Source of the DNA: Endomicrobiaceae bacterium
GTDB lineage: Bacteria > Elusimicrobiota > Endomicrobiia > Endomicrobiales > Endomicrobiaceae
NCBI GenBank assembly: GCA_028711215.1
Contig: JAQTSO010000004.1
Coordinates: 38,653 to 102,652, forward strand
Direction: 5' to 3'
DNA: 64,000 nucleotides
Of the stretch, positions 37,162 through 46,284 are shown in pieces. A model generated the notes under the pieces. It made no database searches. It saw only the letters and a program-made list of their open reading frames with translations, and was not told the origin of the DNA. The position numbers were made by a program, and so were the translations under genes. Positions within the stretch are counted from its first letter, which is position 1. Each line of letters begins with the position of its first letter.

Positions 37162-39081
37162 TTATTTTACACCCTCTTTTATCCAGTTTAACAAACCTCC
37201 GGCAAAAATAATTTCCTTTTGTCTGCCGGTAAAATTATAATTCAGTTTTATGTTCTTGCCGGCGATTTTTATTGTTAAATCTGTATTATTTTTAATCGCA
37301 TTTTTTATATTTAAAAATTCTATTCTGTCACCCAATTTTATATTTTCATAATCACTAGGATTATGAAAAGTTAAAGGTATAATTCCAAAATTAATTAAAT
37401 TTGCCAAATGTATTCTTGCAAATGACTTTACCAAAACAATTTGAATGCCCAAATATCTCGGGGCAAGTGCTGCATGTTCTCTTGAAGAACCTTGCCCGTA
37501 ATTATCCGCTCCTATTATTACTCCGCTTGAAACTGCTTTTGCTCTTGAAACAAAATCTTTATCAACACTGGCAAAAGTATATTCGGATATCGCAGGTAAA
37601 TTAGACCTCAACGGAAGAATTTTTGCACCTGCCGGCAGTATATGATCGGTTGAAATATTATCACCTACTTTTAAAACAACTTCTGCTTTTATTGTATCTT
37701 TAAGTTTCTCAAATATCGGCAACGGCTTTATATTCGGACCTCTGACTATTTCCACTTTTGAAGTATCTTTCATCGGCAACTGAAAGTGATCATCGTTAAC
37801 ATAAAACTGTTCCGGTAATGTTATCTCAGGTTTATCAGAAAAATATTCCATCGGATCTGATATCTCACCGGATAAAGATGCCGCTAATGCCACTTCCGGT
37901 GAACAAAGATAAACCTGAGCATCTTTTGTACCGCTTCTTCCTTCGAAATTTCTGTTAAATGTTCTTAATGAAACTGCCTTTGTTTTAGGAGCCTGTCCCA
38001 TACCTATGCAAGGACCACAAGCACATTCTAATATTCTTGCTCCTGCATCTATAATATTAAATAAATCACCTGAATTTGCAAGCATTGACATAACTTGTCT
38101 TGAACCCGGTGAAATGACTAAACTTGTATTTCTATTTATCTTTTTACCCTTTAAAACTTTAGCACATAACATCATATCTGCAAGCGATGAATTTGTACAT
38201 GACCCGATTCCAACTTGGTCTACTTTAATGCCCTTTAACTCTTTAACTTTTTTAACATTGTCCGGACTGTGAGGCATTGCAATCAGCGGTTCTAAAGTAT
38301 TTAGGTCTATTGTCATTTCTTCATCATATTTGGCATCTTGATCTGCACCCAATTCTACCCAAACATTTTCTCTTGACTGTTTTTTTAGAAAATCTTTTGT
38401 TATTTCATCAGACGGAAATATTGTAGTTGTCGCACCAAGCTCAGTTCCCATATTTGTTATTGTCGCTCTTTCAGGGACAGATAAAGTTTTTACTCCCTCA
38501 CCTGAGAATTCAAATATTTTTCCTCTGCCACCTTTGACAGAGAGTATTCTTAAAAGTTCAAGTATAATATCCTTAGCACTTACCCATGGTCTGAGTTTGC
38601 CAATTAAATTCACTCTGACAATCTTTGGCATTGTTATATAAAAAGGTTGTCCTGCCATAGCACATGCAACATCCAATCCGCCCGCCCCAAATGACAACAT
38701 TCCAATTCCTCCGCCTGTCGGAGTGTGAGAATCCGAACCTATTAAAGTTTTACCCGGTATTCCAAATCTTTCAAGATGTACCTGATGACAAATACCTGTG
38801 CCTGCAGGAGAAAAAACTATTCCGTATTTACTTGCTATTGTCTGTAAAAATTTATGATCGTCTGCATTTTCAAAACCCGATTGAAGAGTATTGTGATCAA
38901 TATAACTTACTGAAAGTTCTGTTTTAACTCTAGGAACACCCATGGCCTCAAATTGTAAATATGCCATTGTCCCTGTTGCATCCTGAGTTAGTGTTTGATC
39001 TATTTTTAATCCTATCTCTGTACCTGCTTCCATTACACCGTTAACCAAATGTTGTTTAATAATTTTTTTCGATAAATTCAT
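37162..39081 (-). CDS. acn: Aconitate hydratase
   Basis: It isomerises citrate and isocitrate with a 4Fe-4S cluster. The three cluster cysteines are visible in GSCTNSS near residue 298 and CACGPCIGMG near 360. GSDSHTPTGGGIG near 118 and the swivel-domain GADNYGQGSSREHAA near 545 complete the picture. The length of about 640 matches the shorter aconitase type found in anaerobes and mitochondria, not the 890-residue AcnA or AcnB of E. coli. A GAGG ribosome binding site precedes the ATG. A related homoaconitase or isopropylmalate isomerase is less likely because those are usually split or shorter. Confidence 0.93.
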   Translation of the reverse strand: MNLSKKIIKQHLVNGVMEAGTEIGLKIDQTLTQDATGTMAYLQFEAMGVPRVKTELSVSYIDHNTLQSGFENADDHKFLQTIASKYGIVFSPAGTGICHQVHLERFGIPGKTLIGSDSHTPTGGGIGMLSFGAGGLDVACAMAGQPFYITMPKIVRVNLIGKLRPWVSAKDIILELLRILSVKGGRGKIFEFSGEGVKTLSVPERATITNMGTELGATTTIFPSDEITKDFLKKQSRENVWVELGADQDAKYDEEMTIDLNTLEPLIAMPHSPDNVKKVKELKGIKVDQVGIGSCTNSSLADMMLCAKVLKGKKINRNTSLVISPGSRQVMSMLANSGDLFNIIDAGARILECACGPCIGMGQAPKTKAVSLRTFNRNFEGRSGTKDAQVYLCSPEVALAASLSGEISDPMEYFSDKPEITLPEQFYVNDDHFQLPMKDTSKVEIVRGPNIKPLPIFEKLKDTIKAEVVLKVGDNISTDHILPAGAKILPLRSNLPAISEYTFASVDKDFVSRAKAVSSGVIIGADNYGQGSSREHAALAPRYLGIQIVLVKSFARIHLANLINFGIIPLTFHNPSDYENIKLGDRIEFLNIKNAIKNNTDLTIKIAGKNIKLNYNFTGRQKEIIFAGGLLNWIKEGVK

Positions 39082-39169
39082 ATATCAATCCTCATTAAAA
39101 TATTTTTTCTATTTTATCAAATTTAAAGATTTTTTTCATCTCAGCAAACAAATATAAATTACAATTTTT

Positions 39170-39175
39170 ATTATA
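39170..39175 (-). promoter_or_regulatory. Possible -10 box for acn
   Basis: TATAAT on the minus strand in the divergent acn-thrC gap. A transcript would start near 39163 with a leader of about 80 bases. No convincing -35 box is present at 17 bases, so this is a weak call. Confidence 0.35.
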
Positions 39176-39184
39176 CAAACTTGT

Positions 39185-39213
39185 TTGACAGTTATGTGCT
39201 AAAAAGATAGAAT
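39185..39213 (+). promoter_or_regulatory. Sigma-70-type promoter for thrC
   Basis: TTGACA, exactly 17 bases, then TAGAAT. The start of transcription is expected near 39220, about 27 bases before the thrC ATG, which has an AAAGGA ribosome binding site. Both boxes are identical to those of the duplicated atp promoter. Confidence 0.8.
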
Positions 39214-39246
39214 TCTAAGACAAAAATTTATAAAAAAGGAAATTTT

Positions 39247-40308
39247 ATGTACACAGGATTAATAACAAAGTATAGTAAATATTTACCGGTCAGCGATAAA
39301 ACTCCGGTAATCACATTACACGAAGGAAATACGCCTTTAATACCTGCGAGAAATTTAGCCGAAAAAATCGGTTTTCCGGGGACTATATATTTCAAATATG
39401 AAGGATTAAATCCAACCGGTTCTTTCAAAGACAGAGGCATGACAATGGCTGTTTCAAAAGCTGTTGAAGAAGGCAGTAAAGCTGTTATATGCGCCTCAAC
39501 CGGAAACACATCGGCTTCAGCAGCCGCTTATGCAGCAAGAGCTGGAATAAAATGTGTAGTATTAATACCGGAAGGAAAAATTGCTTTGGGTAAACTTTCA
39601 CAAGCGGTTATGCATGGTGCAACAGTACTTGCAATTGACGGCAATTTCGATGTTGCATTGGAACTTGTAAAAGATTTAAGCAAAAATTATCCTTTAACTC
39701 TTGTTAATTCCGTTAATCCTTACAGAATAGAAGGTCAAAAAACAGGATCATTTGAAATTTGTGAAGCCCTTGAACAATCTCCCGATTATCAATTTATGCC
39801 CGTAGGCAATGCCGGAAATATAACTGCTTATTGGAAAGGATACAAAGAATACAACTCATTATTTCCTGAAAAATATAAATTGCCAAAAATAATGGGGTTT
39901 CAGGCAGAGGGCTCAGCTCCTATAGTAAAAGGACATCCTATTGAGAAACCTGAAACACTTGCAACTGCTATCAGAATAGGCAATCCCGCTTCATGGAAAA
40001 CTGCTGAAGAGGCCAGAGATGAATCAAAAGGTGTTATAGATATGGTGAGTGATGATGATATAATTGAAGCATATCAAATGATTGCTTCTAACGAAGGTGT
40101 TTTTGCAGAACCGGCATCAGCTGCATCATTTGCAGGTCTTTTAAAATATACAAGACAAGGGTATTTTAAAAGTGAAAAAAATCTAAAGGCAGTTTGTATT
40201 TTAACCGGACACGGATTAAAAGACCCGGACAGAGCCGTTATGTGTTCACAAAAACCTCATCAGGTTAAGGCAAATATGCAGGATATTATAAAAGCAATCG
40301 GATTCTAG
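39247..40308 (+). CDS. thrC: Threonine synthase
   Basis: A PLP enzyme converting phosphohomoserine to threonine. The PLP lysine is in GSFKDRGM near residue 60, the phosphate-binding loop is ASTGNTSASAA near 88, and VGNAGNITAYWKGY near 187. Length 353 matches the short threonine synthase group. It is the first gene of a long plus-strand operon and is divergent from acn. Confidence 0.95.
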   Translation: MYTGLITKYSKYLPVSDKTPVITLHEGNTPLIPARNLAEKIGFPGTIYFKYEGLNPTGSFKDRGMTMAVSKAVEEGSKAVICASTGNTSASAAAYAARAGIKCVVLIPEGKIALGKLSQAVMHGATVLAIDGNFDVALELVKDLSKNYPLTLVNSVNPYRIEGQKTGSFEICEALEQSPDYQFMPVGNAGNITAYWKGYKEYNSLFPEKYKLPKIMGFQAEGSAPIVKGHPIEKPETLATAIRIGNPASWKTAEEARDESKGVIDMVSDDDIIEAYQMIASNEGVFAEPASAASFAGLLKYTRQGYFKSEKNLKAVCILTGHGLKDPDRAVMCSQKPHQVKANMQDIIKAIGF

Positions 40309-40316
40309 GGGGTCTT

Positions 40317-40613
40317 ATGGCAGAAGAACTAAAAAAACAAGAGATAAAAATTGAAATTGACGAACAAACTGCAAACGGTGCATATTCAAACTCGGCATTA
40401 ATAGCACATTCAGAAACAGAATTTATTATAGATTTTATTTTTGTCCAACCTCAAAATGCTAAGGCAAAGGTAAGAAGCAGAATTCTTCTATCACCTTTAC
40501 ATGCGAAAAGGTTATCTGAAGCGCTCAAAGAAAACATCATGAAATATGAAATGAGATTCGGACAAGTAAAAAATCCGACAGCATCTCAAGAAAAATCTGA
40601 ATTTTATAATTAA
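40317..40613 (+). CDS. DUF3467 small protein
   Basis: A 98-residue protein of the DUF3467 family: GAYSNSALIAHSETEFIIDFIFVQP is the family core, followed by RILLSPLHAKRLSEALKENI. Such proteins are widespread in Bacteroidota, Elusimicrobiota and others; no function is known. It starts 8 bases after thrC behind a GGGGG-type ribosome binding site. Confidence 0.88.
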   Translation: MAEELKKQEIKIEIDEQTANGAYSNSALIAHSETEFIIDFIFVQPQNAKAKVRSRILLSPLHAKRLSEALKENIMKYEMRFGQVKNPTASQEKSEFYN

Positions 40614-40623
40614 CAGGTTTTAA

Positions 40624-41922
40624 ATGAAAATTGAACTTATTTGTACAGGTTCGGAATTATTGACCGGCAAACTAAATACCAATGCTTCGTTCATTGGGCA
40701 AAAATTGTCATTATTAGGTTTGGATTTATCATTAATAACAACAGTATCCGACAGAAAATCAGAATTTACAGAAACGTTAAAACTTGCAAAAGAAAGAAGC
40801 TCTGTAATTATTATTACGGGCGGACTCGGACCGACTTTTGACGATATAACTGTTGAAACTGTAGCAAAAGTTTTAGAATTAAAGACTTACAAAGATGAAA
40901 ATGTCGTTAAATCAATATGTCAATTTTTTGAAAAAAGGGGACTTAAACCTTCACAAAACAATGAAAGACAATCTTATATTATCCAAAATTCAAAAGTTTT
41001 AGAAAATAGATTTGGTACAGCTCCGGGACAGATGTTGCATTTTGAATATTTAAAACAGGACGGTAAAAAAATTAGAAAAACAATATTTTTATTGCCGGGT
41101 CCTCCAAGAGAAATGCAGCCGATGTTTGAAGAAAATCTTTTGCCGTTTTTTAAAAGTTATCAAACAGTTATGAAAAAGGCTTTGATATTGCATGTTTGCG
41201 GAATGCCGGAATCACTGGTTGATGAAAAAATTCAACCGATCCTTGAAATGTATCGTGAAAATAAAGATGTTGAATTTGCAATACTTGCACATCAATATAT
41301 TATTACGGTAAAGGCATTTATCAAAGGTGAAGATGAGATGCTTATTGATGAAACTATAACAAATATAAAATGTGAGTTTGTAAATATTTTGGGCGAAAAT
41401 ATTTTTGGTTATGACAATGATACCGTTGAAAGTGTCGTACAAAAATTATTGATTGAAAATAAAAAAACAATTTCAATAGCTGAGTCTTGTACCGGAGGAC
41501 TGATTACAAGTAAATTGATATCAATACCCGGCAGTTCTATATGCATAAAAGAAGGAGTTATTACATATTCCAACGAATCAAAAATCAGTCTGTTGGGTGT
41601 AAAAAAAGAAACTATTGATAAATTCGGAGCTGTAAGCGAACAAGTTGCAAGCGAAATGCTGGATGGAATACTAAATTTATCAAAATCTGATTTTGCCGTA
41701 TCTATTACAGGCATTGCAGGTCCTTCAGGTACAACTGACAATAAACCTGTCGGACTTGTTTATATCGGAAGCGGTGGTTGCGGTGATTATGAAATTTCAA
41801 AATACATATTTACCGGCACCAGAAATGATATCAGAGAACGAGCATCAAATGTTGCGCTTGATTTAATCAGAAAAAAACTTTTAAATTTAAAAAATAAAAC
41901 CAAAAGTAAAAAAGGAAAATAA
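40624..41922 (+). CDS. cinA: CinA-like protein (MoaB-like domain plus NMN amidohydrolase domain)
   Basis: The N-terminal half is a molybdopterin-binding-type domain (IELICTGSELLTGK, ITGGLGPTFDDITVE), the C-terminal half is a PncC domain (SIAESCTGGLITSKL, AVSITGIAGPSG, GLVYIG). The protein hydrolyses ADP-ribose and deamidates nicotinamide mononucleotide in the family, recycling pyridine nucleotides. Length 432 is usual. It overlaps ruvX by one base. Confidence 0.95.
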   Translation: MKIELICTGSELLTGKLNTNASFIGQKLSLLGLDLSLITTVSDRKSEFTETLKLAKERSSVIIITGGLGPTFDDITVETVAKVLELKTYKDENVVKSICQFFEKRGLKPSQNNERQSYIIQNSKVLENRFGTAPGQMLHFEYLKQDGKKIRKTIFLLPGPPREMQPMFEENLLPFFKSYQTVMKKALILHVCGMPESLVDEKIQPILEMYRENKDVEFAILAHQYIITVKAFIKGEDEMLIDETITNIKCEFVNILGENIFGYDNDTVESVVQKLLIENKKTISIAESCTGGLITSKLISIPGSSICIKEGVITYSNESKISLLGVKKETIDKFGAVSEQVASEMLDGILNLSKSDFAVSITGIAGPSGTTDNKPVGLVYIGSGGCGDYEISKYIFTGTRNDIRERASNVALDLIRKKLLNLKNKTKSKKGK

Positions 41923-42347
41923 TGGGAAGATTTTTAGGTATAGATTACGGTAAAAAAAGAATAGGTTTGGCATTATCAGATATTATGGCTATATTTGCAC
42001 AACCTTTTGATGTTATTGAAAGTAAAGGCATAAAAAACGATGCTTTAAATATTTTAAAAATATCAAAAGAAAATTCCGTTTCCTGTATAGTTATCGGAAT
42101 TCCGATAAGACTTGATACCAGCGAAGGCGAAATGGCGGAACTCACAAAGGAATTTATTGAAGAACTAAAAAAACTAACAACAGAAATTAAAATAGATGTT
42201 ATAGATGAAAGATTAACAACTACACAGGCAGAGCGAATGTTAACGGAAGAAGCAAACATGTCAAGAGAAAAAAGAAAAAATGTCAGAGATAAAATAGCCG
42301 CCACATTTATTTTACAAACATATTTGGATATAAAAGCAGGTTGTTAA
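41922..42347 (+). CDS. ruvX: YqgF/RuvX-family pre-16S rRNA nuclease
   Basis: An RNase H-fold protein processing the 5' end of 16S rRNA. The first acidic motif FLGIDYGKKRIGLALSD is at residue 3, GIPIRLD near 63, DERLTT near 93, and the last acidic residue lies in KIAATFILQTYL. Length 141 is normal. The coding sequence starts inside the cinA stop (TAATG). Confidence 0.95.
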   Translation: MGRFLGIDYGKKRIGLALSDIMAIFAQPFDVIESKGIKNDALNILKISKENSVSCIVIGIPIRLDTSEGEMAELTKEFIEELKKLTTEIKIDVIDERLTTTQAERMLTEEANMSREKRKNVRDKIAATFILQTYLDIKAGC

Positions 42348-42353
42348 ATTGTT

Positions 42354-42848
42354 ATGGAATACATAATTGATGGTTATAATGTTATAAAAAACGATAAGTA
42401 TTCTCATTTATTTGAAGATAAAACTCTGGAAAAATCCAGAAATAAATTATTTAACTTTGTTTATTCAAATCACCCCCAAGGTGAAAATAACATAACAATT
42501 GTATTTGATTGCAGAAATAAAAATCCATATGAGTTTGACGGTTATAGTGCCGGTACCGTTATAGGCATGAGGATAATTTTCAGCGACGGACAATTGAGGG
42601 CAGATGATGTAATAGTTGAACTTGTTGAAAATGCCGAAAATCCTGCTGATATGACAATTGTAACTAATGACAAAGGTATTAAGAGAAGAATCGGTGGTAG
42701 CGGGGCAAAAACAAAATCCGTTGAAGATTTTATAATAAAAGGATTAAAAAACATAAAAAAAACTGATAATATAAGTAAAATGGCAGAAAAAGATAATGTT
42801 GAACAAATAAATAAAGAGTTTCTGAAAAAATGGTTAAACAAAAAATAG
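42354..42848 (+). CDS. NYN/PIN-like RNase of the YacP family
   Basis: The N-terminal IIDGYNVI, FDCRN near residue 52 and VTNDKGIKRRI near 100 are the acidic motifs of YacP (Rae1) proteins, ribosome-associated RNases in Gram-positive bacteria. The C-terminal 45 residues are charged and not conserved. Length 164. It overlaps mltG by 19 bases. Confidence 0.85.
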   Translation: MEYIIDGYNVIKNDKYSHLFEDKTLEKSRNKLFNFVYSNHPQGENNITIVFDCRNKNPYEFDGYSAGTVIGMRIIFSDGQLRADDVIVELVENAENPADMTIVTNDKGIKRRIGGSGAKTKSVEDFIIKGLKNIKKTDNISKMAEKDNVEQINKEFLKKWLNKK

Positions 42849-43801
42849 TTAAATTTATTTTTATATTTTTTATATCTTTAAGTTTATTTTCATGTTCAAA
42901 TGGAAATAAAGATATAGAAATTGTTTTTCAAAAGGGATTATCTCCCAGAGGTATGGCAAATAAACTTAGGGATGCTGATTTAATCTCATCAAGTAATATA
43001 TTTGTAGCAATTGTAAAATTATTTGGTTGGTCAAAAGAATTAAAAGCAGGCAGATATGAATTTAATGAAAGTGACAGTATTTTTAAAATCTTGTCTAAAA
43101 TAAGAAAAGGTGAAAGTTTAAATATAAAAATAACAATTCCTGAAGGTTTTGATATTAAAAAAATCGCTGATTTATTACAAGAAAAAGGAATAGGTACAAG
43201 TAATAATTTTGTTGAACTTGCAAAAAAACAAAATATGGAAGGTTTTTTACTGCCTGAAACTTATTTTGTAGATCCGACATCAACAGAAAAAGATATAATG
43301 AAAACTATGAATGATGAGTTTAATAAATTTTGGTCTCCGGAATTTGATGAAAGAACAAAACAACTTAAAATGACACAAAAAGATATAATAATTCTTGCTT
43401 CCATAGTTGAAAAAGAAGCTGTATCTGCTAATGAAAGAAATATAATAGCCGGAATTTTTTATAACAGATTATATAAAAAAATGAGATTAGAATCTTGTTC
43501 CACAGTTTTATATGCTATGGGAATCAATAAAGAAAGATTAACTTTTGAAGATTTAAAATTTGATTCAAAATATAATACTTACCAACATTCGGGTTTACCG
43601 CCGGGACCTATATGTAATCCGGGAAAAGAAACAATTAAAGCAACGTTATTTCCGGCAATAACCGATTATTTATATTTTGTATCGAAAGGAGACGGGACTC
43701 ATTTATTTGCAACAAATTTAAATGAACATGTTATTCAAAAACAAGTTACTAAAAAAATAATAAAGAAGGCAAAAAATGGCAAAAAGAAAAGTTTATCTTG
43801 A
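42830..43801 (+). CDS. mltG: Endolytic transglycosylase MltG
   Basis: It cuts nascent peptidoglycan strands at the inner membrane. After an N-terminal membrane segment (which also looks like a lipobox, LFSC) comes a LysM-like region (GLSPRGMANKLRDADLI), then the YceG domain with the catalytic glutamate in SIVEKEA near residue 198 and SGLPPGPICNPG near 261. Length 323. It overlaps the next gene by 26 bases. Confidence 0.94.
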   Translation: MVKQKIVKFIFIFFISLSLFSCSNGNKDIEIVFQKGLSPRGMANKLRDADLISSSNIFVAIVKLFGWSKELKAGRYEFNESDSIFKILSKIRKGESLNIKITIPEGFDIKKIADLLQEKGIGTSNNFVELAKKQNMEGFLLPETYFVDPTSTEKDIMKTMNDEFNKFWSPEFDERTKQLKMTQKDIIILASIVEKEAVSANERNIIAGIFYNRLYKKMRLESCSTVLYAMGINKERLTFEDLKFDSKYNTYQHSGLPPGPICNPGKETIKATLFPAITDYLYFVSKGDGTHLFATNLNEHVIQKQVTKKIIKKAKNGKKKSLS

Positions 43802-44960
43802 CAACAGTGCAACAACCTACACAAGACCGGAAGTTGTTGAGGCAATGTTGCCATATTACACAAATATTTACGGGAATGCTTCTTCCGTTCATAGCTTTGG
43901 GCAAGATGCAAAAAATGCATTAACGGAAGCAAGAAAAAAGTTTGCACAACTTATAAATGCCGAGTCGTCTGATGAAATAATTTTTACAAGTTGCGGGACT
44001 GAATCTGACAATATGGCAATAATCGGATTATTGGAAGCTACAAATGGCAAGCATATAATAACAAGTCAACTGGAGCATCATGCTGTTTTACATACTTGCA
44101 AATATCTTGAAACTTGCGGATATAAGGTAGATTATATACCTGTTGATTCGTCAGGTATAATAAAATTGGATGTTTTAAAAGAAAAAATTACAGATGATAC
44201 AACAATTATAAGCATAATGCATGCAAACAATGAAATCGGTGTTATTGAGCCGATTGAAGAAATTTCAAAGATTATTAAAGAACTTAATAGCACCAGAAAA
44301 AATCAAATATTCTTTCATACTGATGCAGTTCAAACTGCCGGTAAAATAAAATTAGATGTGCAAAAATTAGGAATAGATTTATTGTCAGTTTCTGCACATA
44401 AATTTTACGGACCCAAAGGTGTCGGTGCATTATATGTAAAACAAGGAACTAAAATTAGCCCTATATTGCATGGCGGACATCATGAAAACGGTTTAAAACC
44501 CGGAACAGAAAACATTGCAGGGATTGTCGGAATGACAAAAGCCTTAGAACTTGCAAATAATGAAATTGAATCTGAAAATAAAAAATGTTCTATGTTAAGA
44601 GAAAAATTAAAAACCGGAATTTTAAACCTAATTCCAAAATCAATAATAAATACAGATTTTTCAAATTCTGTTTCCAGTATTTTAAATGTCAGCTTTGAAT
44701 CAGTTGAAGGAGAGTCATTACTTTTAATGTTAGATATGCAAGGTATAGCGGTATCTACAGGGTCTGCATGTGCTTCCGGCTCAACAGAACCTTCTTATGT
44801 TTTAAAATCCATTGGACTTGATCCTGTAACGGCTCAAGGAACGATAAGATTTTCTCTCGGCAGACAAAACACACATGAAGATATTGCTTACGTATTGGAA
44901 GTATTGCCAAAAATCGTAGAGAAAGTCAGACAAATGTCGCCGGTTTGGAATAAAAGGTAG
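43776..44960 (+). CDS. Cysteine desulfurase (NifS/IscS type)
   Basis: A PLP enzyme that provides sulfur for iron-sulfur clusters and tRNA thiolation. The N-terminus YLDNSATT, the PLP lysine in SAHKFYGPKG near residue 208 and the active cysteine in STGSACASGS near 330 are all present. Length 394. The start overlaps mltG and has a GAAGG site in front. Because mnmA follows directly, it probably serves mnm5s2U formation and may serve cluster assembly too; no iscU is found next to it. Confidence 0.95.
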   Translation: MAKRKVYLDNSATTYTRPEVVEAMLPYYTNIYGNASSVHSFGQDAKNALTEARKKFAQLINAESSDEIIFTSCGTESDNMAIIGLLEATNGKHIITSQLEHHAVLHTCKYLETCGYKVDYIPVDSSGIIKLDVLKEKITDDTTIISIMHANNEIGVIEPIEEISKIIKELNSTRKNQIFFHTDAVQTAGKIKLDVQKLGIDLLSVSAHKFYGPKGVGALYVKQGTKISPILHGGHHENGLKPGTENIAGIVGMTKALELANNEIESENKKCSMLREKLKTGILNLIPKSIINTDFSNSVSSILNVSFESVEGESLLLMLDMQGIAVSTGSACASGSTEPSYVLKSIGLDPVTAQGTIRFSLGRQNTHEDIAYVLEVLPKIVEKVRQMSPVWNKR

Positions 44961-44970
44961 GTTTATTATA

Positions 44971-46002
44971 ATGAAAGTTGTTGTTGCTATGTCAGGCGGC
45001 GTTGATTCGTCAGTTTGTGCATATTTATTAAAAGAACAAGGTTTTGATGTTGTTGGACTAACATTAAAGTTATATGATACAAAATCCTCTGTTTGCGGTT
45101 CTTTGCGCAATATTGAAGATGCAAAAAAAGTCTGCAATATCCTTAGGATAGAACATGAGGTATTAGATTTACAAAAAGATTTTTCAAAAGAAATCATTGG
45201 TAACTTTAAAAACTCTTATTTATCTGCAAGAACGCCAAATCCCTGTATATTGTGTAATGAAAAAATTAAATTTGGATTAATGTTGAAATATGTAACAGCA
45301 AATAATTTTGATTATCTTTCAACCGGACATTATGCCACAATAGAAAAAAACGGTAATGAATATAAATTAAAAATCCCAAAAGACAAATCAAAAGATCAGA
45401 CATATTTTCTTTATAGATTATCACAAGAAAAATTATCAAAAATATTGTTCCCTCTCGGTGAATATACAAAAAAAGAAATAAGAGATTTGGCAATTAAGGC
45501 AAATTTGCCGGTAGCAAAAAAACCTGATAGCCAGGAAATATGTTTTATTCAAAACACATATCATGATTTTTTAGAAAACAATATAAAAGATTTTAAAAAA
45601 ATTGTATTGCCGGGATTAATAGTAGACAGTAAGGGTAATAAATTGGGAAAACACAAAGGTTTAATTTATTATACTATAGGGCAAAGAAGTGGACTCGGCA
45701 TTACAACACCGGAACCTGTATATGTTTTAAGATTGGATATTGCAACAAATACGGTCATTGTAGGAACAAGAGAGGAAGTCTTCGGCAGAGTAGCAAAAAT
45801 CTATGATATAAATTTTATTTCTGACAATCCAAAAAAAGATTTCAGGGCATCTGTTAAAATAAGAAGAATGCACAAACCTGCACAAGCAACAATAAATAAT
45901 GATATAATACTGTTTGATGAAAAACAATCATCAATAACACCGGGACAGTCTGCTGTGTTTTATGACGGAGATTATGTTTTAGGCGGAGGATTTATAACAT
46001 GA
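44971..46002 (+). CDS. mnmA: tRNA-uridine 2-sulfurtransferase MnmA
   Basis: It thiolates U34 of tRNAs for Lys, Glu and Gln. The P-loop GGVDSSV is at residue 9, the first catalytic cysteine in NPCILCNEKIKFG near 93 and the second in QEICFI near 189. Length 343 is a little short, as in many low-GC bacteria. It follows the desulfurase by 10 bases and overlaps the next gene by four bases (ATGA). Confidence 0.96.
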   Translation: MKVVVAMSGGVDSSVCAYLLKEQGFDVVGLTLKLYDTKSSVCGSLRNIEDAKKVCNILRIEHEVLDLQKDFSKEIIGNFKNSYLSARTPNPCILCNEKIKFGLMLKYVTANNFDYLSTGHYATIEKNGNEYKLKIPKDKSKDQTYFLYRLSQEKLSKILFPLGEYTKKEIRDLAIKANLPVAKKPDSQEICFIQNTYHDFLENNIKDFKKIVLPGLIVDSKGNKLGKHKGLIYYTIGQRSGLGITTPEPVYVLRLDIATNTVIVGTREEVFGRVAKIYDINFISDNPKKDFRASVKIRRMHKPAQATINNDIILFDEKQSSITPGQSAVFYDGDYVLGGGFIT

Positions 46003-46265
46003 TTAAATATATAAAATTTCAATACTCAATACCGATTTGTGCCATACTTTTTTTAAGTTTAAATCCAACTGCTATAAAAATATACTCCAGCTATAAAGAA
46101 AAAACCGATTTATTATCAAAAATAGCTCTTATAAAACAAGAAAATGAAAAATATACCAAGAGTTTATACTATTTAGAAACAAAAGAGTCACACTTAGAAA
46201 GAATGGTTAAATCCGAATTAGGAGTTATAGCAAACGGTGAAATCGAGTACAGATTTATAAAATAA
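45999..46265 (+). CDS. Septum formation initiator (DivIC/FtsB-like)
   Basis: An 88-residue protein with one N-terminal membrane helix (residues 8-24), a short coiled coil (LLSKIALIKQENEKYTKSLYYLETKESHLERMVKSELG) and a C-terminal end near GVIANGEIEYRF that matches the DivIC/FtsB pattern. These proteins form a trimer with FtsL and FtsQ in the divisome. The call relies on this layout, not on strong sequence identity. Confidence 0.75.
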   Translation: MIKYIKFQYSIPICAILFLSLNPTAIKIYSSYKEKTDLLSKIALIKQENEKYTKSLYYLETKESHLERMVKSELGVIANGEIEYRFIK

Positions 46266-46284
46266 GATTTTGAAAGGTAAATGA

